From assembly GCA_913063405.1 (NCBI GenBank), contig CAJXZB010000011.1:1-64000 (forward strand): a DNA stretch of 64,000 nt. Direction: 5' to 3'. Position numbers and translations under genes: made by a program. Below the pieces are notes generated by a model, which worked only from the letters and a program-made list of their open reading frames with translations, had not been told where the DNA came from and did no database searches. The first letter of the stretch is position 1; each line of letters opens with the position of its first letter. Positions 43,601 to 52,712 of the stretch are shown here, one piece after another. Origin of the DNA: an uncultured Ulvibacter sp. (lineage in GTDB: Bacteria > Bacteroidota > Bacteroidia > Flavobacteriales > Flavobacteriaceae).

Positions 43601-43814
43601 TGAAAAATCCAGACTTATTCAATTAATAGAACAACAAACCTATGTGGATTATATCGCAGACTTTAAAGTAAATCAACTTATCCTAGAAGAAACTACCGAA
43701 GATATTAAGCAGCGAATGAACGATGTGGATAAAATTATTCCAAAAACGGCGTACAGTCTTTTTATTCCCCATAATCAAATCATTACAACCATGACTAAAG
43801 AATGTTGTTTATGA
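40653..43814 (+). CDS. large baseplate protein, gpJ/gp6-like (Afp11/Pvc11 type)
   Basis: 1053 residues. A C-terminal baseplate-J-like part is recognisable: YQRVSERLRHKGKAISVWDY, EKLILDNFAEVYQVKCLNH and TSPHVRIAVKPPTLEKLELD. The long N-terminal half is specific to eCIS. In the ordered Afp operon this size and position (after gp25, before a second ~1000-residue protein) is Afp11. The stop overlaps the next start by 4 bp (ATGA). Confidence 0.88.
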   Translation: MSNCQTDIPNHKRAASSQNGRMPKALHSDFVLVDERSIADLIVSTNTLSKQLKFYNQDNVVLDNWSPFFQWETTSILAQIATLNIDKILSEFQLKKRELLFIPLLAGQKDIIFPFFYKIEDTLKDLFNKVEQLPHDFLIKEYYKGTYKTIKKLLKVIMTEIESTDDLSFSLQHHIFNKNIQNLFGLLTQWKTKSEEKLLENLESYPKHAPQYALYLAFLKLFGFAQQNLNEFTERHLDFYYKKILQLTPEVAQPDYAHLYIEPHKGIDPFLLEEGNIFLGGKDGEGNKKYYAATADTVINQAAIANLYGALKLNNKYYFEDITGLNASGESWKPFPESELSNEIGFVLASPMLFLRGGSRLIHVSFINAAEQMVDVNAADFNFYLSGAEEWHLVTDVTLDEKKVVLPIAADVQEIVPFNPEIHEGVAIDTKFPVLKVVANDSELTHVSFQKIKIEVLVRDYNHFKLYSETGEIDHTKSFQPFGPLPRKENGFVFACNEYFQKKGAYGALKVITDRNWNWYLPYYTRLSFLENGRWTSGSKWEWNPNYNMINTQDIPYDFSENREIAPNDASGYAKMILTSSNYSEDKYLEDFITAAKVTRSTTLPYVPTVNEIMFDYYAAETMDVGKNTNADNHGFYHLYPNGYKALRGSTLTLLPVVENEGELIIGISDIAGGNAISLLFQVAEGSANPRQTPIDLKWTYLHENKWEKFEEQDLGDETNGLTQSGIVKINAPEELVLDQQTILPPNYWWIKIAATQRVDAICDLVGIHAQALKVILTDYDNVGTYFIENTPSKTITKLFNNKNEIKKVKQPYASFGGKLKETSNLFYQRVSERLRHKGKAISVWDYEKLILDNFAEVYQVKCLNHHRYDSIEIANMSAGYVTLIPVAKGNTLDVPNFWKPIVDLGTMKRIKTFLQERTSPHVRIAVKPPTLEKLELDFRVKYIEIPGADTRLYTQQLQDTINKFLSPWAYSEDVVANFQEEIEKSRLIQLIEQQTYVDYIADFKVNQLILEETTEDIKQRMNDVDKIIPKTAYSLFIPHNQIITTMTKECCL

Positions 43815-46800
43815 GTACGGAATATTACATAAATAGAGCCAGAACCTTAGAGTCTTCGCAGGATTACCAATACCTAAGAGATGTAGGGCAACAATATATA
43901 GAATCTTTAGCCAACAACCTTTGGACAGATTACAATGAACATGACCCGGGTATTACTGCCTTAGAGGCCCTATGTTATGTCATTACAGAATTAGGATATC
44001 GTACCAGTTTTAACATTGAAGACTTACTAACCAATGCGACAGAAACTATAGATAACAATTCCTTTTTTACAGCAAAAAACATTCTTACAAATGCACCTTT
44101 AACGGTCATGGACTACCGTAAAACGTTAATAGATGTTGAAGGGGTAAACAATGCTTGGCTCGTCCATAGCAAGAATGAGCAGAATGATTTAGGCTATAAT
44201 CTTCCTTTAGACAGCGAAATTCCTATTTACATCAACCCAAAAGAAGATAAACTAAGCCTCAGTAATTTAGATAAATTTGGAAACAAATTAAAAAGACTTC
44301 CCATACGTGGACTTAATAAAATAGTGCTCGAACTGAGTGAGGATATGACCCTTGGGCAACTAAATGAAGTTGCTGTGGATCATGCTTGGTTGGATACAGA
44401 TCATTTTGTAGAAGTTACCATAACCACCGAATTTGATACTTGGCACCACCCTAAGGCAGCTTGGCTTAAGCTATTGAATAAACCCAATAAAATTAAGGTA
44501 AAGGCCAGAGAAGAAGAGGGCGATGCCCTAAAGGTAACTATTGAAAGGCAAACCAATAGCGCACAGACCTTAATCTTATACATTGTGCCAAGAGATCCAG
44601 CAGAGTTGTCTTATGTAAAAGACTATTTTGATGTAGAAAAACCCATTGCCCGTGCCATTGACCAACTAGCACAGAAAAAGGAAAAGGTAACCACAATCTT
44701 TAAAAACATTCACGAAGTATTATACGATAACCGAAACTTGACCGAAGATTGGTTATGTTTAGAAATAGTTTGCGAAACTGAAGTAGGCGTATGTGCAGAT
44801 ATAGAGTTAAATAATGAGGTAGATGCCGAAGCCATTGTTGCAAAGATTCAGCAGACAATTGACGAAATATTCGCCCCACCAATTCCTTTTTACACCTTAC
44901 ACCAAATGTTGAAGATGGGCAAAAACCCAAAGGAAATATTTAGCGGCCCCTCGCTATCGCACGGATTTTTATTAGACGAAGAAGTACAAAAATCGCAACT
45001 TCCGGACTGTCTTCACGTTTCGGATGTCATTGCAGCCTTAATGGATTTGCCAGGTGTAAAAGCAGTAAACAATGTTCTATTTACAGCCTATGGGAAAGAT
45101 GGAAAACCTTTGGCCAATGCTATGAATGAGCCATGGTGTCTTCATTTAAATGGACAGCAAAAACCCGTATTTGCTTTCGAAAAATCTAAATTATTACTCT
45201 TTAGAGATGGGATTCCTTTTTTATTACCCGAAAAAGGGCAAATGGAGCTGAGTCAGGGAATATATTACCTGAAAACACAAAACGATACGTTAAAATTACA
45301 AGATCCTGAAAACGACTTTCCTATTCCAAAAGGGGAGTATTATCAACTAGATCAATATCGCAGTGTTCAAAACGAATTTCCTGTCACCTATGGTATTGGC
45401 AAAGGGCAATTATTGAGTACAGATAACACCTTAAGAAGAGCACAGGCAAAACAATTAAAAGGGTATTTACAGCATTTCGATCAACTATTAGGAGACTTTT
45501 TTAGTCAGCTATATCAAGCAAAAAACCTATTAGATACCAAAACGATTCAAAAAACGTATTTTCCAAAATATATAAACAACATCAGTGGAATTGATGCTGA
45601 AAATTTTGCCGACGAAATTTATACTTCAGATTTTGAAGCCACTCTAATGGATGGCTTTTCTAACACTGACCGCTCTATTTATGAAACAGACACACTCTTT
45701 TACAAGAGAAGAAACAAATTCTTAGACCATCTTTTGGCTCGCTTTGGCGAATCCTTTAACGATTATGTTTTTATGAACTATACCATGCAACAAAATGCGA
45801 ATGGTATAGCAGAGCTTACTTTACAAGATCAAGAACTCATAGAAGACAAACAGCGGTTTTTAGAGCAATATCCAAAATTGAGCTACGCAAGAGGTTTGGG
45901 CATAAATTACTGCCAAGAACTTTCTGATGATACAACATTTCCTTGGCAATTTTCTAAAAGAGGAGGCTATGAGCAAAGAGTGGCGTCCTTATTAGGCATA
46001 AATACCATTGTGTTACAAGACATTGTGGACAATACACCTAAAAATAGTTGGCATTATGACACCAAAATTGGCTCCCTTCATTTTCAATTACTCAATACCG
46101 TTCCATTAACCAAGCCAGAACGTTGGGAGCTAGCACATCAACTTATGCATACTATTAGTGCCTATAGTATAGATACCTATTCCAAAAGTTATATCTATTT
46201 CATTAATAAAGATCACAAGAAAATTGCCAAGCTTACTAAGGCGTTTGATAGTGTTAATGAAGCGAAAGATTTTATACCACTTCTGTACCAAGCTCTTAAT
46301 ACGCATTTAGAAAATTTTTACTGTATAGAGCATATTTTACTAAGACCTATGGTGCTAAACAATTTAACCGATGACGATTTATTAACGGTCTGTTTAAACG
46401 ACGATTGTTCTAGCGAAGATCATAGTGATCCCTATTCGTTTAAAGCCACCATGGTATTACCTGGTTGGATGGCAAGATTTAGAAATAGATACTTTAGGCA
46501 ATATGGCGAAAAAATAATACGACAAGAAGCACCAGCCCATACCTTGATTAAAGTTTGTTGGGTGGGGAGAGAAGATATGATCGCCTTTCAGGATGCTTAT
46601 AAAAAATGGATCGTTGCTTATCAAAAGTTTAAACCAAAATTTTGTGATAAGCAACTAAGCAACACGGCAAAGAAATTATACAACAAAGCCCTGTCAAACC
46701 TAATGACCCAAATAAGAGAGTTAAATACTATTTACGATGAAGGCACCCTTTACGATTGTAAAGAAAGTGAATTAGACAATCCAATTATATTAAATAACAG

Positions 46801-46834
46801 TTCCTTAGGAACACTTCAAAATATTGAGCCATGA
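43811..46834 (+). CDS. large baseplate protein (Afp12/Pvc12 type)
   Basis: 1007 residues from the ATG that overlaps the stop of the previous gene (a TTG three codons earlier is less likely). The N-terminal NNLWTDYNEHDPGITALEAL, CYVITELGYRTSFNIEDLLT block is the wedge-protein signature found in these baseplate proteins (NEHDPGIT). The C-terminal part has repeated LGINTIVLQD and ENFYCIEHILLRPM segments. It should form the baseplate wedge together with the 1053-residue protein. Overlaps the next gene by 4 bp. Confidence 0.85.
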   Translation: MSTEYYINRARTLESSQDYQYLRDVGQQYIESLANNLWTDYNEHDPGITALEALCYVITELGYRTSFNIEDLLTNATETIDNNSFFTAKNILTNAPLTVMDYRKTLIDVEGVNNAWLVHSKNEQNDLGYNLPLDSEIPIYINPKEDKLSLSNLDKFGNKLKRLPIRGLNKIVLELSEDMTLGQLNEVAVDHAWLDTDHFVEVTITTEFDTWHHPKAAWLKLLNKPNKIKVKAREEEGDALKVTIERQTNSAQTLILYIVPRDPAELSYVKDYFDVEKPIARAIDQLAQKKEKVTTIFKNIHEVLYDNRNLTEDWLCLEIVCETEVGVCADIELNNEVDAEAIVAKIQQTIDEIFAPPIPFYTLHQMLKMGKNPKEIFSGPSLSHGFLLDEEVQKSQLPDCLHVSDVIAALMDLPGVKAVNNVLFTAYGKDGKPLANAMNEPWCLHLNGQQKPVFAFEKSKLLLFRDGIPFLLPEKGQMELSQGIYYLKTQNDTLKLQDPENDFPIPKGEYYQLDQYRSVQNEFPVTYGIGKGQLLSTDNTLRRAQAKQLKGYLQHFDQLLGDFFSQLYQAKNLLDTKTIQKTYFPKYINNISGIDAENFADEIYTSDFEATLMDGFSNTDRSIYETDTLFYKRRNKFLDHLLARFGESFNDYVFMNYTMQQNANGIAELTLQDQELIEDKQRFLEQYPKLSYARGLGINYCQELSDDTTFPWQFSKRGGYEQRVASLLGINTIVLQDIVDNTPKNSWHYDTKIGSLHFQLLNTVPLTKPERWELAHQLMHTISAYSIDTYSKSYIYFINKDHKKIAKLTKAFDSVNEAKDFIPLLYQALNTHLENFYCIEHILLRPMVLNNLTDDDLLTVCLNDDCSSEDHSDPYSFKATMVLPGWMARFRNRYFRQYGEKIIRQEAPAHTLIKVCWVGREDMIAFQDAYKKWIVAYQKFKPKFCDKQLSNTAKKLYNKALSNLMTQIRELNTIYDEGTLYDCKESELDNPIILNNSSLGTLQNIEP

Positions 46835-49419
46835 TACTAGTAAACGATAATTATCCCGTTTTTGAGGCAGATCAGGTATTAAGTCAAAAACACCTAAATA
46901 AACTTATTAGCTATCTTGAGGAGCAGGATAGAGCATCGCGCATTCACCTATTGGGAATGGGGATTGTATGTGGGCTACAAGTGAATAAACCCAATGCAAC
47001 CACCGTAGTCATTAATTGTGGTACAGGGATTACCTCGCTGGGTTATTTAATTCCTTTTGATGTGGGTAATTATACTCATTTTAAGGAGACGACCATATCC
47101 GATAACTTTTTAAGCCCAGATATTGAGGAACATGAATACTTGAGTGATCTATATCAGTACACACAAATGTATCAACCCTTTAAAAACTGTTTGGAACTTT
47201 TAAAAGGAGGTGCCAGTGATGAAGATAAAGAACCCATTACAGAAGCTACACTGGACAATAAAGTAGTCATGCTCCTTATAGAGGCTTTGCTGATTGACGA
47301 AAAAAATTGTGTGGCGTTAGATTGTGCAGATAAAGGAAAAAGATTGGAATTTAAAATTCGTCCTTTATTAATAGATGCGGACCTTTTGGAAGAATCTGAA
47401 TTTGATCTAACACTGTGCAATAAGACCTATTTCGACAACATAGCATTACCTAGATACAATGTGCCAAAAGACACCTTAACAACAAGTTTGGATGTGCTAA
47501 ATGCACACAATCATCTTATTCTTAAAACAAAAAGTAGCATAAGTCAGCGCATTAAAGTAATTCATGATCATTATGCAAACGATTTTAGTGAATTAGAGGA
47601 CTATATACGATTAAACAATGTAGAAAGTCAAATTGCTTCCATACATGCACAAAATGAAGATGGTATCTACTTACAATATGTATGGGATTGGATGAGCGAC
47701 ATTGCTGCTACGTACAATGAAATAGTAACCTTTCATGCCTGTAACCCTTCTCTGTGTTGTCCCGATAAAGAAAAGTTTCCTTTTCACGTGCTGCTAGGAT
47801 CTGCAGAGTTTGCCACCGCGCAAATTAAACCAGACAACGATTTACATAAATTTAGAACACCCTTTATAAAAACCGGCATTCTTGCTGAAGCCGAAAAGCA
47901 ACAAAAACAACAACTACAAGGGTTATTGGAAAAATTAATCCATTTAGTAGGTTTTTTCAGTTTAAATTTAGAGGAGACCCTAAAGCATGGGATAAAAATT
48001 ACTCCTTCCCGTATAGGTAAAATACCGCTTTCTAAAAGAGCAATCCCATACTATTATCGGGATATACCAAAATTAAATACAAAATGGTCCCCAGAGCTAT
48101 CCTTTAAAAATAAGAACCATAAAATTTTAAGCTATCACTCTACTCAATACAATCCTACCAACGCCTTTGTTAATAAGCCGTTGGAGTTTGATATCGAGCC
48201 CTATAATTTCTTTAGAGTAGAAGGACATATTGGGGTTAACTATACCGAAGCACTTACCGAAATCGTAGCACAGCAAGAAGCTTACAGACTTCCTTTTAAA
48301 GTCGTGGCTGTAAATGCGGTGGAATTTTCTGGTAAAAAAATAGACATTGCAAATCAAAGGGAAATTTGGGATGATATGGAGCTGGATTATGATCTGGCCA
48401 AAGAGAAAACGTACAATATCACCGAGTATGTCATTATATGGATTAAAAGTAATAGAATAAAAATACAGGAACAATATACCCCTATGAACGATCAGGTCAT
48501 AGCCAGTTTAGAAAGCATCTTAGTAGAGACCAGAGATTTATTAGTTGATAAGTTAGAAGATTTTTTACCTACTTATGAAGTCTTTTACGAAATATTCGAA
48601 GAGCTTAATGAACTATTTTTATTTCATCGTAAGTGTATTTCTATTTTTAATGTAGCTGAGAATTCCATTATTGAAGACTTGGTAGATCACCTTGACGAGA
48701 TAAACAATCTTTTCTTAGAAGATCCTTTTACAATTATACATGAAGAAGCTAATAGAAGATGGAAGGCAGCTTTTAGAGAGACTTTCTTACAAAATTTTTT
48801 GGAGAAACACCCAGGAGTAGCTCACGAGGGAGGAGTTTCCAAAGGCGGCACATTTGTATTGGTTTATACAGATAATAGTGTATTTGAAAAAGTAGAGAAG
48901 GTTATTATCAAAACCAATTTAATAGAACGCATTAAGGGTTATAAAAAAATGTTTAGGTTTTCTGCAGTAGAGGTTAAAGAAATACAGGAGAAAAATGTCA
49001 TTAGACGGCGTGCTTCGAAAAAAGGGAGAATCAAGCCTAAGAACACAATGAGTGAAGCTTGTAGAGAAATGGAAGCCAATATTAAGAAAGAATTATTAGA
49101 GGCAGCAAAACGTGATATGCATGAAGTACCTATAGCTACCAGAAAATACTTGGAAGAAAAAATGACAAAAGCTTTTGATTCTCGAGTGCAAGGAGAAAAT
49201 CTAGAAAAGGCGCCTGTAGAGGAAGTAGTTGTGGTAGGACGCAATCCCAATAATAGAAATATACCAGAACGTGTGGTAATTGCCGATTTTTATTTGCCTT
49301 ACCTATGCTGTTCCAATGGAAATAATATCAATATTGTTTTAGGAAATCCAGAGCCTATCATAGCCGATTTTGAAGGTGTTGATTTCGATGAAAACGACTT
49401 TTTTACAAACGATCAATAA
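46831..49419 (+). CDS. unknown 862-residue eCIS protein, candidate baseplate-bound fibre or collar
   Basis: No family recognised with certainty. The first ~80 residues (YPVFEADQVLSQKHLNKLIS, GMGIVCGLQVN, VVINCGTGITSLGYLIPFD) resemble the attachment ends of phage fibre proteins, with their FxxxQxLxxxHLN ... GIVxGL pattern. Residues ~280-760 are mostly helical. The Lys-rich ~700-800 segment has coiled-coil character, and the C-terminus contains PYLCCSNGNNINIVL. Translationally coupled to the baseplate gene by a 4-bp overlap. It occupies the Afp13 (fibre) position, so host attachment is my inference. Confidence 0.7.
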   Translation: MILVNDNYPVFEADQVLSQKHLNKLISYLEEQDRASRIHLLGMGIVCGLQVNKPNATTVVINCGTGITSLGYLIPFDVGNYTHFKETTISDNFLSPDIEEHEYLSDLYQYTQMYQPFKNCLELLKGGASDEDKEPITEATLDNKVVMLLIEALLIDEKNCVALDCADKGKRLEFKIRPLLIDADLLEESEFDLTLCNKTYFDNIALPRYNVPKDTLTTSLDVLNAHNHLILKTKSSISQRIKVIHDHYANDFSELEDYIRLNNVESQIASIHAQNEDGIYLQYVWDWMSDIAATYNEIVTFHACNPSLCCPDKEKFPFHVLLGSAEFATAQIKPDNDLHKFRTPFIKTGILAEAEKQQKQQLQGLLEKLIHLVGFFSLNLEETLKHGIKITPSRIGKIPLSKRAIPYYYRDIPKLNTKWSPELSFKNKNHKILSYHSTQYNPTNAFVNKPLEFDIEPYNFFRVEGHIGVNYTEALTEIVAQQEAYRLPFKVVAVNAVEFSGKKIDIANQREIWDDMELDYDLAKEKTYNITEYVIIWIKSNRIKIQEQYTPMNDQVIASLESILVETRDLLVDKLEDFLPTYEVFYEIFEELNELFLFHRKCISIFNVAENSIIEDLVDHLDEINNLFLEDPFTIIHEEANRRWKAAFRETFLQNFLEKHPGVAHEGGVSKGGTFVLVYTDNSVFEKVEKVIIKTNLIERIKGYKKMFRFSAVEVKEIQEKNVIRRRASKKGRIKPKNTMSEACREMEANIKKELLEAAKRDMHEVPIATRKYLEEKMTKAFDSRVQGENLEKAPVEEVVVVGRNPNNRNIPERVVIADFYLPYLCCSNGNNINIVLGNPEPIIADFEGVDFDENDFFTNDQ

Positions 49420-49436
49420 TTTTAAAAATAATAATT

Positions 49437-50045
49437 ATGGCAACAAGACAAGATGTACTAGACGGTATTGCTACAATAAATGATGGTGGCAATAACACAG
49501 CACTAGAAGTAAGAGATGTATTAGGACTATTATTGGACTATACCGAAAATGACATAATCATTCCACAGCCCACTATTGAATTTTTCCATTTTTTTAATAG
49601 CGGAAACCCTGTTGATGATACTAGAGGAGGTCGATTGTGGTATTCTATGAAAGGAACCCAAGGAACTATAGCGGATACTGTAAACTTCACTTTTAATTTA
49701 CAAATACTAGAAAGTAACCTAACCGATCCTTCTTTTGAAATAACGGAAGCAAATGGTACCGCATTTTCCATTCTGGAAAAAATGACCTTGGGCAGTGAAA
49801 ATCTGAGTTTTTCAGTCCCAATAAGAAATTCAAATGGAAGATTTCCGAGTAATGCAACCATTAATATAGAAGTAATTAAGGGTAAAAACATACTTCGTAT
49901 GATCATTGAAGGTGTAGATGTAGTGAAAGGCGATTTTATCTTTACTTCTGTACATTTTCATATCCCGGAATTTAAACGAACATTAAAAACAAAAAAGAAG
50001 AAAGAAAAGCTTTCAACTAAGCCAGTTGTAACTAAGAAAAAATAA
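49437..50045 (+). CDS. unknown 202-residue eCIS protein
   Basis: Begins MATRQDVLDGIATINDGGNN then VRDVLGLLLDYTE, a short helical motif seen at the starts of some phage fibre-related proteins. A beta-rich middle follows (~55-180) and a Lys-rich tail (KTKKKKEKLSTKPVVTKKK). Its stop overlaps the tape-measure start (TAATG). It could be a small fibre, a fibre chaperone or a baseplate decoration; the sequence does not decide. Confidence 0.6.
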   Translation: MATRQDVLDGIATINDGGNNTALEVRDVLGLLLDYTENDIIIPQPTIEFFHFFNSGNPVDDTRGGRLWYSMKGTQGTIADTVNFTFNLQILESNLTDPSFEITEANGTAFSILEKMTLGSENLSFSVPIRNSNGRFPSNATINIEVIKGKNILRMIIEGVDVVKGDFIFTSVHFHIPEFKRTLKTKKKKEKLSTKPVVTKKK

Positions 50046-51547
50046 TGCATCTCATAGAGAAACATCATATCGAAGCTAGGTGTAATCAAAAAGAATTCGG
50101 TCATCATATGAAAGATGAAATAGCCGCTGTTTTTGAATTCCAGCTCTATCCAGAGCTGGAACGACTGTTAGATCGATATGATAATCCGCTTGGAGTATAT
50201 GAAATAGAACTGCTACCTGTAGAAATATCTTTAGTAGCAACAAAAAACTGGAGAGAGGAACTTGTACGGCAAAGCTTATCCCAAATTGAAAATTTCCTTC
50301 TGGAAAACGCTTTGCACGGAGTTGGAGAAACTGAAGATGTGTCTCAAAATAAAGGGATTAAAAATTATGACAAGTATATTTTTGTTCAGGACCTGTTTCT
50401 ACATTATTTAAAAACAGGGCAATTGTCAGTCAATCCATTATCGGATACCCTTGATGATATTTTTGAATGGCTTGAATTCCCCGATAGTTTTATTCAAAAG
50501 TTAATCGAATTTGTCCCTGAAGATATAGATCGTGTTTTACGATGGAATTTCAATATTCCGAAGGATTTGAAAAAACGATTTCTTTCTTTTTCTGAAGGAT
50601 CAATAAGTATAGATTCATTAGAATCTCTTCAAAATGAGTGGGAGGAAATTTATAGTAAAAGTGCTGAAAAACAACCTCAGTTAAAAGAACCTTCAGAATT
50701 TACAGGATTTATTGAGTTTTTATTTTGGATAAGTGTTTTTATTTCTGAAAACACGACCATTGAGGCTATTTCTGAAGAGAAAATGCTATTAATAGCTAAA
50801 GATTATTTTCAATTAAGTCAAGAGGATTTGGTTCTTTTATTGAATACTTTGATGGAATTGGAAAGCGCCAAAAAAACACATGGGTTGGTGGCTTTAATTG
50901 AACGTGTACTTAATCAAGAGAAAAAGATTGGAAAAGATGTTTATTTAAAGGAGAAGAAGGCGCCTACTGAAATCAATAAGATTGATGCTGTATTAGACGC
51001 TATAGAACAAGCTAATAATGAAAAAGTTGTGTCAAAAAATAACGCTGCGGTTTATATTAACAATGCTGGTTTGGTTTTGATTCATCCGTTTTTAGTGACA
51101 CTTTTTCAGAAGTTGAACTATCTGGATGATACAGTTTGGAAAAGCAAAAAGCTACAACATCGCGCGGTTTTAATTGTACAATACCTCGTTAATTTCGAGG
51201 AGCATATATTTGAGAGTGATTTGCTTGTTGGTAAGATCTTTTGTGGTGTTCCTTTATTAGATTCGGTTTCGGTAAAATGGAAGATCACACCTGAAGAGGA
51301 TACCAAATGCAGGGAATTATTACAATCGGTTGTTGAGCATTGGTCCATATTAAAAAATACTTCAGTGAAAGCATTACAAGAGACTTTTATACAACGAAAA
51401 GGAAAGTTGGTGGAATACAAAGAAGACACTTACGAAATAACCGTCGAACAACAAAGTATCGACCTCTTATTAGATCAATTACCTTGGGGTATAGGTACTA
51501 TAAAAACCCCGTGGATGGAAAATTATTTATCGTGTTATTGGAATTAA
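50045..51547 (+). CDS. CIS tape-measure protein (Afp14/Pvc14 type)
   Basis: 500 residues. The start HLIEKHHIEARCNQKEFGHH and the block AVYINNAGLVLIHPFLVTLF (~340) are diagnostic of the contractile-injection-system tape-measure family. QHRAVLIVQYLVNFEEHIFE and the C-terminal LDQLPWGIGTIKTPWMENYL also fit. It sets particle length and is found next to the cargo genes, as here. Eleven bases separate it from the first DUF4157 gene. Confidence 0.9.
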   Translation: MHLIEKHHIEARCNQKEFGHHMKDEIAAVFEFQLYPELERLLDRYDNPLGVYEIELLPVEISLVATKNWREELVRQSLSQIENFLLENALHGVGETEDVSQNKGIKNYDKYIFVQDLFLHYLKTGQLSVNPLSDTLDDIFEWLEFPDSFIQKLIEFVPEDIDRVLRWNFNIPKDLKKRFLSFSEGSISIDSLESLQNEWEEIYSKSAEKQPQLKEPSEFTGFIEFLFWISVFISENTTIEAISEEKMLLIAKDYFQLSQEDLVLLLNTLMELESAKKTHGLVALIERVLNQEKKIGKDVYLKEKKAPTEINKIDAVLDAIEQANNEKVVSKNNAAVYINNAGLVLIHPFLVTLFQKLNYLDDTVWKSKKLQHRAVLIVQYLVNFEEHIFESDLLVGKIFCGVPLLDSVSVKWKITPEEDTKCRELLQSVVEHWSILKNTSVKALQETFIQRKGKLVEYKEDTYEITVEQQSIDLLLDQLPWGIGTIKTPWMENYLSCYWN

Positions 51548-51557
51548 ACCTAGCGTT

Positions 51558-52703
51558 ATGGAAACAACATATATTCAGGAAAAAGGACCTGTTACTACTA
51601 GTAGAGGACATTCTCAAAAGAAGAGTACTCCTTTTTTTAAAGGAATACCTATTCAAAAAAAACTGGCAATAGGATCATCGAATGATGCATATGAAGTTGA
51701 AGCTGACCGTGTTGCGGACCAAGTGGTTGGAATGAGTGAGGGCCAGATAAATACATCCCCCAAAACTGGAGCCTTGGTTCAAAGAAAATGTGCTGCTTGT
51801 TCTCAAGAGGAAGAAATTCAAAAGAAACCAATTGCAGATAGCATAACCCCGCTTGTTCAAAAAGCGGGTATGAAATCGAGTGGAGGTGGAATGGCATCAA
51901 CCAGTCTTACACAACAAATAAATAGTAGTATGGGAGGTGGTCACAATATGGATAGCAGCACAAAAGGTTTTATGGAAAGCCGTTTTGGCTCCAATTTTTC
52001 AGATGTAAAAATTCATACTGGGAGTCAAGCTGTTCAAATGAGTCGTGATCTCAATGCTCAGGCTTTTGCCGTTGGAAATGATGTTTATTTTAATGAGGGT
52101 AAATATAACCCATCCTCTACAACAGGAAAACATTTATTGGCGCATGAATTGACGCATACATTGCAGCAAGGAATTGGACTAAATAGAAAGATTCAGAGAT
52201 ATCATCATGAAGATTGTGATACCAAATTAGATTTAAAACCACATATTTGGCCCGCTGACCATTTAGCTAAAACAATGGTATCTAATTCAATCACGGAGTT
52301 GAGCAAAGGAACTATTTCTGCCAGAGTTAACGGATTGTTAACCAAATATTTTAGAAGTAATTCTGCTTCAACAGTTAAGACAGTATTAGGTGTTTACAAT
52401 AAAATTAAGGCAGCATTTGATGCAGACAAGTACACTTACGAATGTGAAACTGGTTGTACTAGCGGAAACGCTTATACATATAAAGTTTGGTCGGACATAC
52501 ATCTATGTATGGATCATTGGCGTGGAAAAGCGAATAAGTGTCTCGCAAGCGTTATTATACATGAGTTCTCCCATTACTATGGAGGAACCACGGACCATCA
52601 ATATTTTACTGAATGTAATAGTAAAACTGCACCTTCGTCACTGACTGTGGCTCAAGCAGTGGATAACGGCGATTCTTATGAAGGATTTGCTTATGAATTA
52701 TAA
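51558..52703 (+). CDS. DUF4157 eCIS cargo 1 with Asp-zincin-like protease domain
   Basis: 381 residues. N-terminal cargo module: IQKKLAIGSSNDAYEVEADR (32-51), QRKCAACSQEEEIQKK (75-90), and the DUF4157 core (~118-205) ending HLLAHELTHTLQQ. The C-terminal domain (~215-381) holds HEFSH (335-339), GTTDHQY (343-349) and NGDSYEGFA (370-378). HExxH plus GTxDxxY plus a terminal (N)xDSYExFA is the pattern of M35 Asp-zincin (deuterolysin / peptidyl-Lys) metalloendopeptidases. Likely an injected protease. No signal peptide, consistent with loading from the cytoplasm. Confidence 0.85.
   Translation: METTYIQEKGPVTTSRGHSQKKSTPFFKGIPIQKKLAIGSSNDAYEVEADRVADQVVGMSEGQINTSPKTGALVQRKCAACSQEEEIQKKPIADSITPLVQKAGMKSSGGGMASTSLTQQINSSMGGGHNMDSSTKGFMESRFGSNFSDVKIHTGSQAVQMSRDLNAQAFAVGNDVYFNEGKYNPSSTTGKHLLAHELTHTLQQGIGLNRKIQRYHHEDCDTKLDLKPHIWPADHLAKTMVSNSITELSKGTISARVNGLLTKYFRSNSASTVKTVLGVYNKIKAAFDADKYTYECETGCTSGNAYTYKVWSDIHLCMDHWRGKANKCLASVIIHEFSHYYGGTTDHQYFTECNSKTAPSSLTVAQAVDNGDSYEGFAYEL
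51651..51735 (+). repeat. 85-bp perfect direct repeat, copy 1
   Basis: Identical to 52800-52884, 1149 bp downstream. It encodes the IQKKLAIGSSNDAYEVEADR and VADQVVGM segment in two neighbouring cargo genes. Confidence 0.9.
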
Positions 52704-52712
52704 TAATTAAAT

